Assembly (NCBI GenBank): GCA_035873375.1
Contig: JAYWMQ010000002.1
Span: 1 to 64,000, forward strand
Direction of reading: 5' to 3'
From: Nitrospirota bacterium
GTDB lineage: Bacteria; Nitrospirota; Thermodesulfovibrionia; Thermodesulfovibrionales; JdFR-85
DNA: 64,000 nucleotides
This document shows, one piece after another, positions 16,878-25,228 of this stretch (positions within the stretch are counted from its first letter, which is position 1; each line of letters starts with the position of its first letter). The position numbers and the translations under genes are program-made. The notes beneath the pieces are model-generated. The model searched no databases. It was not told the origin of the DNA and saw only the letters and a program-made list of their open reading frames with translations.

Positions 16878-17513
16878 ATGGCTGATGCAAAAAAGATTCT
16901 GAAACTCCTGCTGAGAAAATATCCTGATCCCGGGATTGCCCTTAATTTTACCAATCCACTTGAGTTGCTTGTAGCCACCATCCTTTCCGCTCAATGCACT
17001 GACAAGAGAGTAAATGAGGTGACCAAAACTCTCTTTAAGAAATACAAATCCGCCCGTGATTATGCAACAGCCGATATAGAGGTCTTTGAGCAGGAGATCA
17101 AGCCTACCGGTTTTTATAAAAACAAGGCACGCCAGGTGATTAACTGCTGCAGGGCCCTGGTTGAAAAACATAACGGCAAGGTGCCCGACAGCCTTGAGGC
17201 TCTCACAGAACTGCCGGGGGTGGGCAGAAAGACCGCAAATGTCGTGCTCGGCTGTGCCTTTGGAAAACAGGCAATTGCAGTGGATACCCACGTTCTGAGG
17301 GTGAGCAACCGTCTCGGGCTCGTTCACTCGGATAATCCGGAGAGGGTTGAAGAGGAGTTAATGAAGCAGATTCCAAAGGACAAATGGACCCGGTTTACAC
17401 TTGCGATGATCCTTCACGGCAGGGAGACCTGCGGGGCAAAAAAGCCCGGGTGTGGTGAGTGTATCCTGTTTGATGAGTGTGAGTGGGAGGAGAAGGGGAA
17501 GTATAGAAAGTGA
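16878..17513 (+). CDS. nth: Endonuclease III, DNA glycosylase/AP lyase
   Basis: Base-excision repair enzyme that removes oxidised pyrimidines and nicks at abasic sites. 211 residues, normal length. The helix-hairpin-helix LPGVGRKTANVVL contains catalytic Lys118, and Asp136 lies in VDTHVLRVSNRL. The [4Fe-4S] loop is intact: C185-x6-C192-x2-C195-x5-C201. It starts 1 base after the MBL gene stop and its stop overlaps the birA start, so it is within the operon. Confidence 0.96.
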   Translation: MADAKKILKLLLRKYPDPGIALNFTNPLELLVATILSAQCTDKRVNEVTKTLFKKYKSARDYATADIEVFEQEIKPTGFYKNKARQVINCCRALVEKHNGKVPDSLEALTELPGVGRKTANVVLGCAFGKQAIAVDTHVLRVSNRLGLVHSDNPERVEEELMKQIPKDKWTRFTLAMILHGRETCGAKKPGCGECILFDECEWEEKGKYRK

Positions 17514-18382
17514 TGGAGAGTTGGAGAGTTGGAGTGTTGAGGGGATTATTGCCTGAAGATTTACAATCCCTTGCGGCCTTTCAGGAAGAGACGGACCTCT
17601 ACAGGTTCTCTTTTTACGACAGTGTCAGCTCTACAAATGATGTGGCCCTCAAACTTGCCAGAGAAGGCAATCCTCACGGCACAGTGGTGATAGCCGACTC
17701 TCAGGAAAGGGGCAGGGGGAGGCATGGAAGGACCTGGTATTCACCGCCGGGAGTAAACATATATATGAGCATTATCCTGAATCCCGGAGTTATTACGTTT
17801 CATCCTGCCCTTGTTACACTGTCGGCATCTCTTGCAGTTGTAAATGCTGTAAATTCCTGCCTGTTGTCTCAATCCGGGGCCGGCACTGTTGCCAAGGTGC
17901 CTTCTGTTGAGGTATGGCCGAAGTGGCCAAATGATATTTACTGTAATCACAGGAAGCTTGGCGGGATACTTACAGAGGCGTCAACTGCAAGGGAGAGGAT
18001 AAGATTTATGGTGGCTGGCATAGGCATGAATGTAAATATGCAGGCGGACCAGATACCCCCGGATTTCAGGGATAATACAACGTCCCTGTATTCAGAGACA
18101 GGTGAGGTCTTTGATCGGGGCAGGGTTATAGTGAAGATACTGGAGTCTTTCAGCAGGTATTATACCCTCCTCTTTAATGATCCTGCCTCTGTAATAGCCC
18201 GATGGTGTAAAATAAGCCATACCATTAACAGTTATGTGAAGGCCGTTACGCCGCAAGGAGAGATATACGGAACGGCCCTGGGCCTTGATGACAGGGGGTT
18301 TCTGAGGCTCGGAAAAGAGGGTGGTGAGGAGGTATGCCTGAACACAGCCGAGATTGTCCATCTGAGAGACCATGACAGATAA
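17513..18382 (+). CDS. birA: Biotin-[acetyl-CoA-carboxylase] ligase, monofunctional
   Basis: Attaches biotin to the carboxylase carrier protein through biotinyl-AMP. The catalytic region has SVSSTNDVALKLA, ADSQERGRGRHGRTWYSPPG (the GRGRxGR-W biotinoyl-AMP loop), VEVWPKWPNDI, KLGGILTE and VAGIGMNVN. There is no N-terminal helix-turn-helix, so it cannot be a biotin repressor like E. coli BirA; bioA at 47606 must be controlled otherwise. Start is GTG 17510 or ATG 17513, overlapping the nth stop. The first 10 codons lie in an 8-bp repeat tract (GAGAGTTG), so the N terminus is unusual. The C-terminal SH3-like domain is present. Confidence 0.93.
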   Translation: MESWRVGVLRGLLPEDLQSLAAFQEETDLYRFSFYDSVSSTNDVALKLAREGNPHGTVVIADSQERGRGRHGRTWYSPPGVNIYMSIILNPGVITFHPALVTLSASLAVVNAVNSCLLSQSGAGTVAKVPSVEVWPKWPNDIYCNHRKLGGILTEASTARERIRFMVAGIGMNVNMQADQIPPDFRDNTTSLYSETGEVFDRGRVIVKILESFSRYYTLLFNDPASVIARWCKISHTINSYVKAVTPQGEIYGTALGLDDRGFLRLGKEGGEEVCLNTAEIVHLRDHDR

Positions 18383-19127
18383 GATTCTGACCATAGATAT
18401 AGGAAACAGCAATATAAATATCGGTCTTTTTAAGGATGACACGATCAGGACCGTAAGCCTCAGTACCCGTCCACTTAAGGACAGGGCCTTTTATGAAGGT
18501 GTTTTGAGGGAATTTTTGGGAGATGATCAACCCGCCGGTGGGGTGCTGTCATCTGTTGTCCCGTCTCATGACGGGTTGTTTTACGAGCTCCTGAAGACTT
18601 TTAGCGGCGAGGATCCTGTTGTGGTAACCCATGAGATAAACACGGGGCTTATATTTGATGTTGCAGAGCCCGAAAGTATCGGTGCGGACAGGATAGCCAA
18701 TGCAGTTGCCGCGTGCAGCAGGATAAATGGCAGCCTTGTGGTTGTTGATCTCGGCACGGCAACCACGATTACGGTTGTAGACAGAGAGAAGAGATTGACT
18801 GGAGGGGTGATTATGCCCGGGGTGGAGATGATGTGTGTTGCGCTTAACAGGCAGACGGGCAAGCTCCCCCTTGTAAGGCCCACTTCCTTAGCCGGACCTT
18901 TAGGTAAGGACACAAAAAGTAGTATAATCTCAGGAGCAGGGTATGGAACTGCGGGCGCAGTGGATAGATTGCTTGACGAGATCTCTGTTATTCTTGGGGA
19001 GTTCATAGCCGTTCTTACCGGAGGTAATGCCCCCTTGATTAGGGGGTTGTTAAAGAGGGAGTACATTTACATCCCGGAGCTTACATTAACGGGGTTGAGA
19101 ATAATCTATGAGAGAAACAGGGGATAA
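18372..19127 (+). CDS. coaX: Type III pantothenate kinase
   Basis: First step of CoA synthesis, pantothenate + ATP to 4'-phosphopantothenate. 251 residues. The P-loop-like ILTIDIGNSNINIGLF, the substrate motif GADR in ESIGADRIANAV, DLGTATTITVV and the LTGG motif near the C terminus identify the CoaX (ASKHA) family, distinct from CoaA. Overlaps the birA end by 11 bases, so translation is coupled; the birA-coaX pairing is common in bacteria. Confidence 0.95.
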   Translation: MTDKILTIDIGNSNINIGLFKDDTIRTVSLSTRPLKDRAFYEGVLREFLGDDQPAGGVLSSVVPSHDGLFYELLKTFSGEDPVVVTHEINTGLIFDVAEPESIGADRIANAVAACSRINGSLVVVDLGTATTITVVDREKRLTGGVIMPGVEMMCVALNRQTGKLPLVRPTSLAGPLGKDTKSSIISGAGYGTAGAVDRLLDEISVILGEFIAVLTGGNAPLIRGLLKREYIYIPELTLTGLRIIYERNRG

Positions 19128-19134
19128 CAGGAAT

Positions 19135-20139
19135 ATGAACGAGATCAGAAGAGAGCCGTTGCTTGGAAGATGGGTGGCTGTATTGAGTGAGTCAATGAAG
19201 CCGGAGGATTATCTCTCCTCAATGGAACCTTCAGCAGGAGGACATTGCGACCTGTGCGAAGAAGAGTCAGGGGGGGCTGAGGAGATATACAGTGTAAGGG
19301 ACGAATCCGGTAAATGGCTTGTCAGGGTTTTGCCCGCAATGGTGCCGGTCTTTTCACCCGAGGGCGACCTTGGCAGAAAGGGTGTCGGTATTTATGACCG
19401 GATGAATGCAATAGGTGTCAACGAGATGCTGATAGAATCACCGCAGCACAATGTGCAGCCTGAAGATATGGGATCGGAGCAGATGCTCAGGGTTGTGGAG
19501 GCCTTTTCAGCAAGGATGATCGAGCTTGAGAAGGATGTAAGAATCAGGCATATAATGATACACAAGAATTGCGGAGTCCCTTCCGGTGATGCGTGCGGTC
19601 ATCCCCACTCGCTTATTACTGCAACACCCGTAATCCCCAAGCGGGTAAAAGAAGAGCTGGATGGCGCAAAACAGTACTATGAATACAAGGAAAGGTGTAT
19701 ATTTTGTGATTTTATGAGGGAGGAGGAACGACTGAAGGAGCGTGTTGTGATGGAGACCCCTTATTTCCTGGTCTTTTGTCCTTATGCTGCAAGATTTCCC
19801 TTTGAGTTCTGGATACTTCCCAGGATACACAACTGTTCTTTCAGGGATGTAACAGAGGATGAAAAGAGAGACCTTTCAGAGACCCTCTCCATTATGTTCA
19901 AGAAACTCAGGAGGCTCCTGAAAAATCCCCCATACAATTATGTTCTTCACACAGCGCCAAGCAGGATACCGAGGAGAAACCACTGGCACACACTTGGCGA
20001 GGATTTTCACTGGCATATAGAGGTTATGCCGAGGATGAGGAGCATCGGCAGTTTTGAGCTTGGCTCCGGCATGTACACTTTAACTACATCCCCTGAGGAT
20101 GCAGCAAAATATCTTAAGGAGGTTTCTCATGGAGATTAA
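19135..20139 (+). CDS. Galactose-1-phosphate uridylyltransferase-like protein
   Basis: 334 residues from the ATG at 19135 (an in-frame ATG at 19108 would overlap coaX). GalT fold: the N-terminal REPLLGRWV, zinc-like CDLC (38-41), CGVPSGDACGHPHS and HWHTLGEDFHWHIEVMPR are all GalT landmarks. The nucleophile motif normally reads HPHxQ. Here it is H156-P-H158-S-L, so the conserved Gln (Q168 in E. coli) is Leu. The enzyme may use another nucleotidyl donor (an ADP-sugar or other phosphorylase role) or be altered. It has two further cysteines in CIFCDFM. No other Leloir gene is nearby. Confidence 0.8.
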   Translation: MNEIRREPLLGRWVAVLSESMKPEDYLSSMEPSAGGHCDLCEEESGGAEEIYSVRDESGKWLVRVLPAMVPVFSPEGDLGRKGVGIYDRMNAIGVNEMLIESPQHNVQPEDMGSEQMLRVVEAFSARMIELEKDVRIRHIMIHKNCGVPSGDACGHPHSLITATPVIPKRVKEELDGAKQYYEYKERCIFCDFMREEERLKERVVMETPYFLVFCPYAARFPFEFWILPRIHNCSFRDVTEDEKRDLSETLSIMFKKLRRLLKNPPYNYVLHTAPSRIPRRNHWHTLGEDFHWHIEVMPRMRSIGSFELGSGMYTLTTSPEDAAKYLKEVSHGD

Positions 20140-20581
20140 GAAGATTTTATTCCCGACTGACTTTATGGAAGGTACTACACAGGCGATTCCCTATGCAGTG
20201 GATCTTGCAAAAAAGTATGGAGCAAGGCTTTATATAATTCATGTTATCCATGAGGTAACCAGGGCGACAGGTCTTTATGTGCCTCATATTGCCGTTGACG
20301 AACTCTACAAAACCATGCAGGTTGAGGCGGAAAAAGAGATCACCCGTGTCTATCTTGAGGAATTGAGAGGGTTTGAAGATGTTGAATACAAGGTCTTAAC
20401 GGGTATTCCCTATGAAGAGATAATCAACTTTGCTGAAGAGAATGCAATGGATATGATAGTGATGGGCACACACGGTAGAAAGGGACTTGACAGACTCTTT
20501 TTCGGCAGTACGGCTGAAAAGGTTGTCAAGGGTGCACACTGTCCTGTTCTGACGGTCAGGGCAAAGGAATTTTCCGAGTGA
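20129..20581 (+). CDS. Universal stress protein (UspA family)
   Basis: 150 residues from ATG 20129, which has AAGGAGG 6 bases upstream and overlaps the galT-like stop. The alpha/beta Usp fold begins KKILFPTDFMEGTTQAIPYAVDLA and ends with the ATP-binding signature MGTHGRKGLDRLFFGSTAEKVV (G-x2-G-x9-G-S/T), so it probably binds ATP. Cytoplasmic. The stress it answers cannot be told. Confidence 0.92.
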   Translation: MEIKKILFPTDFMEGTTQAIPYAVDLAKKYGARLYIIHVIHEVTRATGLYVPHIAVDELYKTMQVEAEKEITRVYLEELRGFEDVEYKVLTGIPYEEIINFAEENAMDMIVMGTHGRKGLDRLFFGSTAEKVVKGAHCPVLTVRAKEFSE

Positions 20582-20640
20582 AGAGTCTTTTAAGTGTTGT
20601 CTGAAATATATATCGTGAAAGGTTTTTGGGCTGAAGAAAA

Positions 20641-21786
20641 ATGGTCATGCGTACACAGGTCCTTGTAGTTGGAGGCGGCCCTGCCGGTGCAACTGCTGCC
20701 AGGAGGCTTTCAGAGGCAGGCATTGAGGTTATACTTGTCGAGAAGGACCTTCTTCATCACAGGAAACCCTGTGGAGGCGGAATAGCTTCCACTGCCCTTC
20801 AAGAATTTGAAATCCCCCGTAACATACCTCACAGGATTGTTAATACGATAAGATTCGTTTCTCCTTCGGGCAGGAAGCTCAATATTCCACTTAAGGGCGG
20901 CGAGATACTGGTTGTGGACAGGATGGCATTTGATTCTCTGCTTAGAAGTCTTGCAGGTGCATCCGGAGCGCAGGTTCTGGAGGGAGAATTCTCGGGGTTT
21001 CAATCAAGAGACGGCAAATTAAAATCCCGTGTATTAATAAATGGTGAAACTGAAATAATAGAATCAGATTATCTGATCGCTTCCGACGGTGTTAATTCAA
21101 GGGTGAGAAGCTCCCTTGGTCTCAAAGCATCAGGCTATGTGTTTACTCTCTCGTGTTCAGTGGAGGGCCTTGAGGTTGATGCCTGTGAATTCTGGTTCGG
21201 CTCTGAACATGCCCCTTCTTCATATTCATGGGTTTTTCCAAAAGTTGGCATGGATTCTCATGAGCCGGAGGCCTTGAGACATTCCGTGGGGGGGTGCTCT
21301 GTGGGTACAGGGGGTAGCTATGGTAGTGATGCGAGATTGTTTTTTGAGAGGTTTTTAAAGAGGCTGAATATTAATGGTTCTCAGGGGATGGCCGCAAGGG
21401 GATATAAGGTGCCGCTCTGGAAAAATGGACTTTACAATATAGGGAACATACTCTTTGTGGGGGATTCAGCCACTCAGGTAATGCCTTTTACATATGAGGG
21501 TATCTATTACGCTATGAAATCAGGAGAATTTGCTGCCGAAGCAATAATCAATAACAGTCTGTCTTTGTACCGAAAACTATGGCGCAGGAGGTTCCTCTCA
21601 AGGTTCATGCTTATGAGAACCCTCGAAAGTGTCTTTTTGCGCAATGATGCAGGGGCGGAGAAACTGTTCGATATGTTTGGCAGAACAGATGTTCAGGAGG
21701 CGTCAATGAGGCTGTGGCTGATGAAGGATGCCAGCCGGGGAAGCCTTTTAAGTTATGTTAATCTCTTCAGGAAATTCCTGCATTGA
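20641..21786 (+). CDS. FAD-dependent oxidoreductase, geranylgeranyl-reductase family
   Basis: 381 residues. N-terminal Rossmann dinucleotide site VLVVGGGPAGATAARRL with the acidic VEKD at the second strand's end; the CGGGI motif after it and GDSATQVMPFTYEGIYYAMKSGEFAAEAI are typical of the geranylgeranyl reductase / digeranylgeranylglycerophospholipid reductase superfamily. In bacteria such enzymes saturate isoprenoid chains of quinones, carotenoids or lipids, or act on menaquinone. Start is ATG 20641 or 20647. It follows uspA by 59 bases and couples to the TonB-like gene. Exact substrate unknown. Confidence 0.85.
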   Translation: MVMRTQVLVVGGGPAGATAARRLSEAGIEVILVEKDLLHHRKPCGGGIASTALQEFEIPRNIPHRIVNTIRFVSPSGRKLNIPLKGGEILVVDRMAFDSLLRSLAGASGAQVLEGEFSGFQSRDGKLKSRVLINGETEIIESDYLIASDGVNSRVRSSLGLKASGYVFTLSCSVEGLEVDACEFWFGSEHAPSSYSWVFPKVGMDSHEPEALRHSVGGCSVGTGGSYGSDARLFFERFLKRLNINGSQGMAARGYKVPLWKNGLYNIGNILFVGDSATQVMPFTYEGIYYAMKSGEFAAEAIINNSLSLYRKLWRRRFLSRFMLMRTLESVFLRNDAGAEKLFDMFGRTDVQEASMRLWLMKDASRGSLLSYVNLFRKFLH

Positions 21787-22595
21787 GACTCAAAAGTGCC
21801 GTTGTTTTATCTTTTCTGTTCCACCTGTTGATGATCTTTCTTATTCTAAGGATAACGCTTCCTTCACCAGAAGAAAGAAAGACTGAAGAAAGACAGAAGA
21901 GCCCCTTTATGGCAGAGATTGTCACTCCCCCTGCGCTCAGCAGGAAGACAGAGGTCCTGCGGGGTAAAGACAGGAGCCTGCCGGTGAAGAGACTTGAACA
22001 ACCTGCTCCAAAAATCACGCCCTCTGCAGAGAAACCATCCGTAAGGCAGGAGCAGTCTTCTTCCCCGAGCGAGACTTCCGGATCGCCTGTTGAGTTGAAT
22101 AAAGGGTTGTTGCCGGAGAAGGGGATAAGGCCTCCCGGGCAGGGTTCGGGGGTAGAGGGAGAGTCGGGGATGCAGCGACTGCCGCGGGGCAGAGAGCTTT
22201 TTGACTCCAGGATAATAGGAGATATTGCCAGACTGAAGCCCGCTGAGAAAGGGAAAGAGGAATCGGAAGTTACCTTCAGCACAAAAGAACTCAAGTATTA
22301 CAGCTACATGATGAAGCTTAAGGGCAAGATTGAGAGGATATGGAGATACCCGCCTGAGGCTGTAAGGCGGGGTCTTTACGGTGACCCCTACATAAGGTTT
22401 ACAATAAAGAAGGACGGCTATCTGGGGTCTGTAGAGTTGGTACGCACGTCAGGCTACAGGGAGCTTGATGAGGCTGCAATGCAGGCGCTCAGGGATGGTG
22501 AGCCATACTGGCCCCTGCCTGAAAACTGGGATATGGATGGAATCACAATTACCGGACATTTTGTCTATACACTTTATGGGACCTATTTAAGGTAG
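21783..22595 (+). CDS. TonB-like energy transducer
   Basis: 270 residues starting TTG at 21783, overlapping the preceding stop (TTGA). One N-terminal membrane helix (VVLSFLFHLLMIFLILRITL), a long proline/lysine/glutamate-rich periplasmic linker (about residues 25-165) and a C-terminal TonB domain (YMMKLKGKIERIWRYPPEA, then GYLGSVELVRTSGYRELDEAAMQAL). Such proteins couple proton-motive force from ExbB/ExbD to outer-membrane receptors, but no exbBD or receptor lies in the window. The C-terminal YGTYLR end is intact. Confidence 0.85.
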   Translation: MRLKSAVVLSFLFHLLMIFLILRITLPSPEERKTEERQKSPFMAEIVTPPALSRKTEVLRGKDRSLPVKRLEQPAPKITPSAEKPSVRQEQSSSPSETSGSPVELNKGLLPEKGIRPPGQGSGVEGESGMQRLPRGRELFDSRIIGDIARLKPAEKGKEESEVTFSTKELKYYSYMMKLKGKIERIWRYPPEAVRRGLYGDPYIRFTIKKDGYLGSVELVRTSGYRELDEAAMQALRDGEPYWPLPENWDMDGITITGHFVYTLYGTYLR

Positions 22596-22664
22596 TCCGG
22601 TATTTTCATTTTGCAGACGCACATGACATTATCATTTTGCAACGGCACAGGTGGTGAGAGCTTC

Positions 22665-22693
22665 TTGACAACCCCCGGGTCATCTGCTATAAA
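22665..22693 (+). promoter_or_regulatory. Sigma-70-type promoter for the hybrid histidine kinase
   Basis: TTGACA (22665-22670), exactly 17 bases, then TATAAA (22688-22693). A start near 22700 would give a leader of about 125 bases before the kinase ATG. The leader has short G+C-rich inverted words (GCCCCGGC, GGGTCGGGC) but no riboswitch I recognise. Confidence 0.75.
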
Positions 22694-22827
22694 GGACAGA
22701 GAGGAGGGCATCGCCTGTTTTTTGTAAGGTGTGAAGTGAAACAATCCTGCCCCGGCAAGGGTCGGGCTACAACGGGGGAATTTATATTTTCACCCTTTAA
22801 TGAGGGGTGCGAGGGGGGATTTTTCGA

Positions 22828-25158
22828 ATGAAAGACGAGGATAAGCCAAAAGAGCAATTTGTAGAAGAGTTGCTGAAAATGCGTATGCGGATTGATGAAC
22901 TGGAGGACGCTGAATGTCGATGCCGGCGGGCGGAGGGGGAACTGCGCAAGGTAAACAGGGCACTCAAGGTGCTTAGTGAGTGTAACCAGATAATTGTGCG
23001 GGTGAGAGATGAGCCGGTCTTGCTGAATAGGATATGTAGGGTCTTTGTGGAGATCGGGGGGTACCGTCTTGCATGGATCGGGTTTGCCGAGCATAACAGG
23101 GAGAAGAGTGTGCGGCCGGTGGCACAGGCTGGTTACGAGGATGGGTATATCGAGACGCTGGATATTACCTGGGCAGATACGGACAGGGGGCGCGGTCCAA
23201 CCGGCATAGCTATCCGGGCGGGGGAAGTAAGTATTAACAGGAATATTCCGTCAAACCCGGATTACGCTCTATGGCGGGTTGAGGCGATTAAGCGTGGTTA
23301 TCAATCGTCGATTGCCATTCCTCTGATTGACGACAATCGGTTACTGGGTGCAATAAACATATATGCCCCTGAGCCGGATGCCTTTGACAGCGAAGAGGTG
23401 AGACTGCTGACAGAGCTGGCGAATGACCTGGCCTATGGCATTACAACGCTACGTATGCGTGCCGAGCATAGTCGGGTCGAAGAAGAACAGACCCGCTTGC
23501 GGCGACGACTTGAGATGCTCTGGAATATTGCGCGCATGGCTGATGCGGACTACCAGACCTTATGCGACCTCGTACTGGTCGAAATCACAGCAATGACACA
23601 GAGTCCCTACGCTTTCTACGGTTTTCTCAATGAGGAGGAGACGGTGATGAAAATTTATGCGTTCTCTGCGGGCGCAATGAAGGAGTGCCGCATACAGGAC
23701 AGGCCGATTGAATATCCTTTAGTCAATGCAGGGCTTCTGGGTGATGCAGTCCGCTTCAGGAGGACACTTATGATCAATGACTATCAATCCTGTTCCGGCA
23801 AGAAAGGAATCCCTGATAGTCACATTCCGCTTGCCAGGGTACTGATAGTTCCTGTTTTCAGTCACGGCCGTATTGTTGCACTGGCAGGTGTAGCCAACAA
23901 ACCCTCGGACTATACGGAAGATGACGCCAGACAGATCGAGTCTTTTGCCACAAACGTACAGGTGATTATGGATCGCCGGCAGGCAGAGGAGGAGAAAGGA
24001 AAAATACAGGCCCAGCTTCTCCAGGCGCAGAAGATGGAAGCTGTGGGAACACTGGCAGGAGGGGTTGCCCACGATTTCAACAATCTGCTGACGGCTATCC
24101 GGGGATATGTCGATCTGGTGATGATGAAAGTTGACGAGTCGGAACCTTTTTACAGGAATCTGAAGCAGATACGTAATGCCTCTATGCGCGCGGCCGACCT
24201 CACCCGCCAACTGCTTCTTTTCAGCCGCAAGCAGCCAATGGAATTTATCCATCTCAACATCAACAGGACGATTGATGATTTACTGAAGATGCTTAATCGT
24301 CTTATCGGTGAGGATATAGCTATCAGGACATATCCGGAGCCGGACATCTGGATGGTCCGGGCAGATCCGGGCAGTATCGAGCAGGTGATCATGAACCTTG
24401 CCGGCAATGCCAGAGACGCCATGCCTGACGGCGGGAGTCTCACTATCAGGACCGAAAACGTTTTGCTGGACGAGGAGTATTGCAAGGTTATCCTTGAGGC
24501 GCGGCCCGGCAGATTTGTCTGTCTGTCGGTCGAGGACACGGGAGCCGGCATGAATAAAAAGACCGTTCAGCACATTTTCGAACCCTTCTTTACCACCAAG
24601 GAGGCAGGAAAGGGTACCGGACTCGGCCTCTCCGTTGTCTATGGTATCGTCAAACAGCACGAGGGGTGGATAAATGTTTCCAGTAAGTCCGGCTTGGGTT
24701 CGACGTTCAGGATATACCTGCCTGCCTCTTCTGTAAAGTCGGAAGATGAGGCGAGAAAGGAGAATCCCGTACAGAAGCTCCAGGGCAGTGGTGAGCGGAT
24801 ACTTCTGGTAGAGGATGAGGAAGGAGTCCGGGGATTTGCCTCGGAAGCGCTTCGTGGAAGCGGATACGTAGTGATTGAGGCCGCAAATGTTCAGGAGGCG
24901 TTGGAGATTTTTGAAAGAGAAAAGGGGGACTTTCACCTGATTCTCAGCGATGTTGTTCTGCCCGACAACAGCGGTCTTCATCTGGTTGACCAGCTCCTCT
25001 CTTACAAGCCTGATTTGCAGGTCCTGCTGAGCAGTGGCTACACGGATCAGAAATCGCAGTGGCGCCTTATACGGGAGAGAAAATTCCGGTTTCTGCAGAA
25101 ACCTTATGCCCTGGGCGATCTGCTTCAGGCCGTTAAAGAGGTTATGGAGCAAAACTGA
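22828..25158 (+). CDS. Hybrid sensor histidine kinase with two GAF domains and a receiver
   Basis: 776 residues, all soluble (no membrane helices), so a cytoplasmic sensor. Order: short coiled coil; GAF-type domain (about 55-210, [13 protein letters not shown] ... [11 protein letters not shown]); second GAF (about 225-385, [20 protein letters not shown]); HisKA with phospho-acceptor His415 in [14 protein letters not shown]; HATPase ([29 protein letters not shown]); C-terminal receiver with Asp708 in [10 protein letters not shown]. The ATG at 22828 has GAGGGGGG upstream; a GTG at 22807 is less likely. No response regulator or DNA-binding partner is adjacent. The NtrB-like HDFNN box is common in this type. 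Ligand unknown. Confidence 0.92.
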   Translation: MKDEDKPKEQFVEELLKMRMRIDELEDAECRCRRAEGELRKVNRALKVLSECNQIIVRVRDEPVLLNRICRVFVEIGGYRLAWIGFAEHNREKSVRPVAQAGYEDGYIETLDITWADTDRGRGPTGIAIRAGEVSINRNIPSNPDYALWRVEAIKRGYQSSIAIPLIDDNRLLGAINIYAPEPDAFDSEEVRLLTELANDLAYGITTLRMRAEHSRVEEEQTRLRRRLEMLWNIARMADADYQTLCDLVLVEITAMTQSPYAFYGFLNEEETVMKIYAFSAGAMKECRIQDRPIEYPLVNAGLLGDAVRFRRTLMINDYQSCSGKKGIPDSHIPLARVLIVPVFSHGRIVALAGVANKPSDYTEDDARQIESFATNVQVIMDRRQAEEEKGKIQAQLLQAQKMEAVGTLAGGVAHDFNNLLTAIRGYVDLVMMKVDESEPFYRNLKQIRNASMRAADLTRQLLLFSRKQPMEFIHLNINRTIDDLLKMLNRLIGEDIAIRTYPEPDIWMVRADPGSIEQVIMNLAGNARDAMPDGGSLTIRTENVLLDEEYCKVILEARPGRFVCLSVEDTGAGMNKKTVQHIFEPFFTTKEAGKGTGLGLSVVYGIVKQHEGWINVSSKSGLGSTFRIYLPASSVKSEDEARKENPVQKLQGSGERILLVEDEEGVRGFASEALRGSGYVVIEAANVQEALEIFEREKGDFHLILSDVVLPDNSGLHLVDQLLSYKPDLQVLLSSGYTDQKSQWRLIRERKFRFLQKPYALGDLLQAVKEVMEQN

Positions 25159-25228
25159 AGCCATAAATATCCCCCGTGTAAAGCCTGAAAGATTGCCTTG
25201 TTGACGTGTCAATGACTAAAATATAACA

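Noticed and set aside
17510-17600. BirA as a biotin-operon repressor
   Set aside because: No N-terminal helix-turn-helix; the first recognisable block is the ligase core.
19108-19134. Upstream ATG for the GalT-like gene
   Set aside because: Would overlap coaX by 20 bases and add residues absent from the family; the ATG at 19135 fits better.
21767-22294. 175-codon minus-strand frame opposite the TonB-like gene
   Set aside because: Shadow of the Pro/Glu-rich linker; serine-rich low-complexity with no family match.
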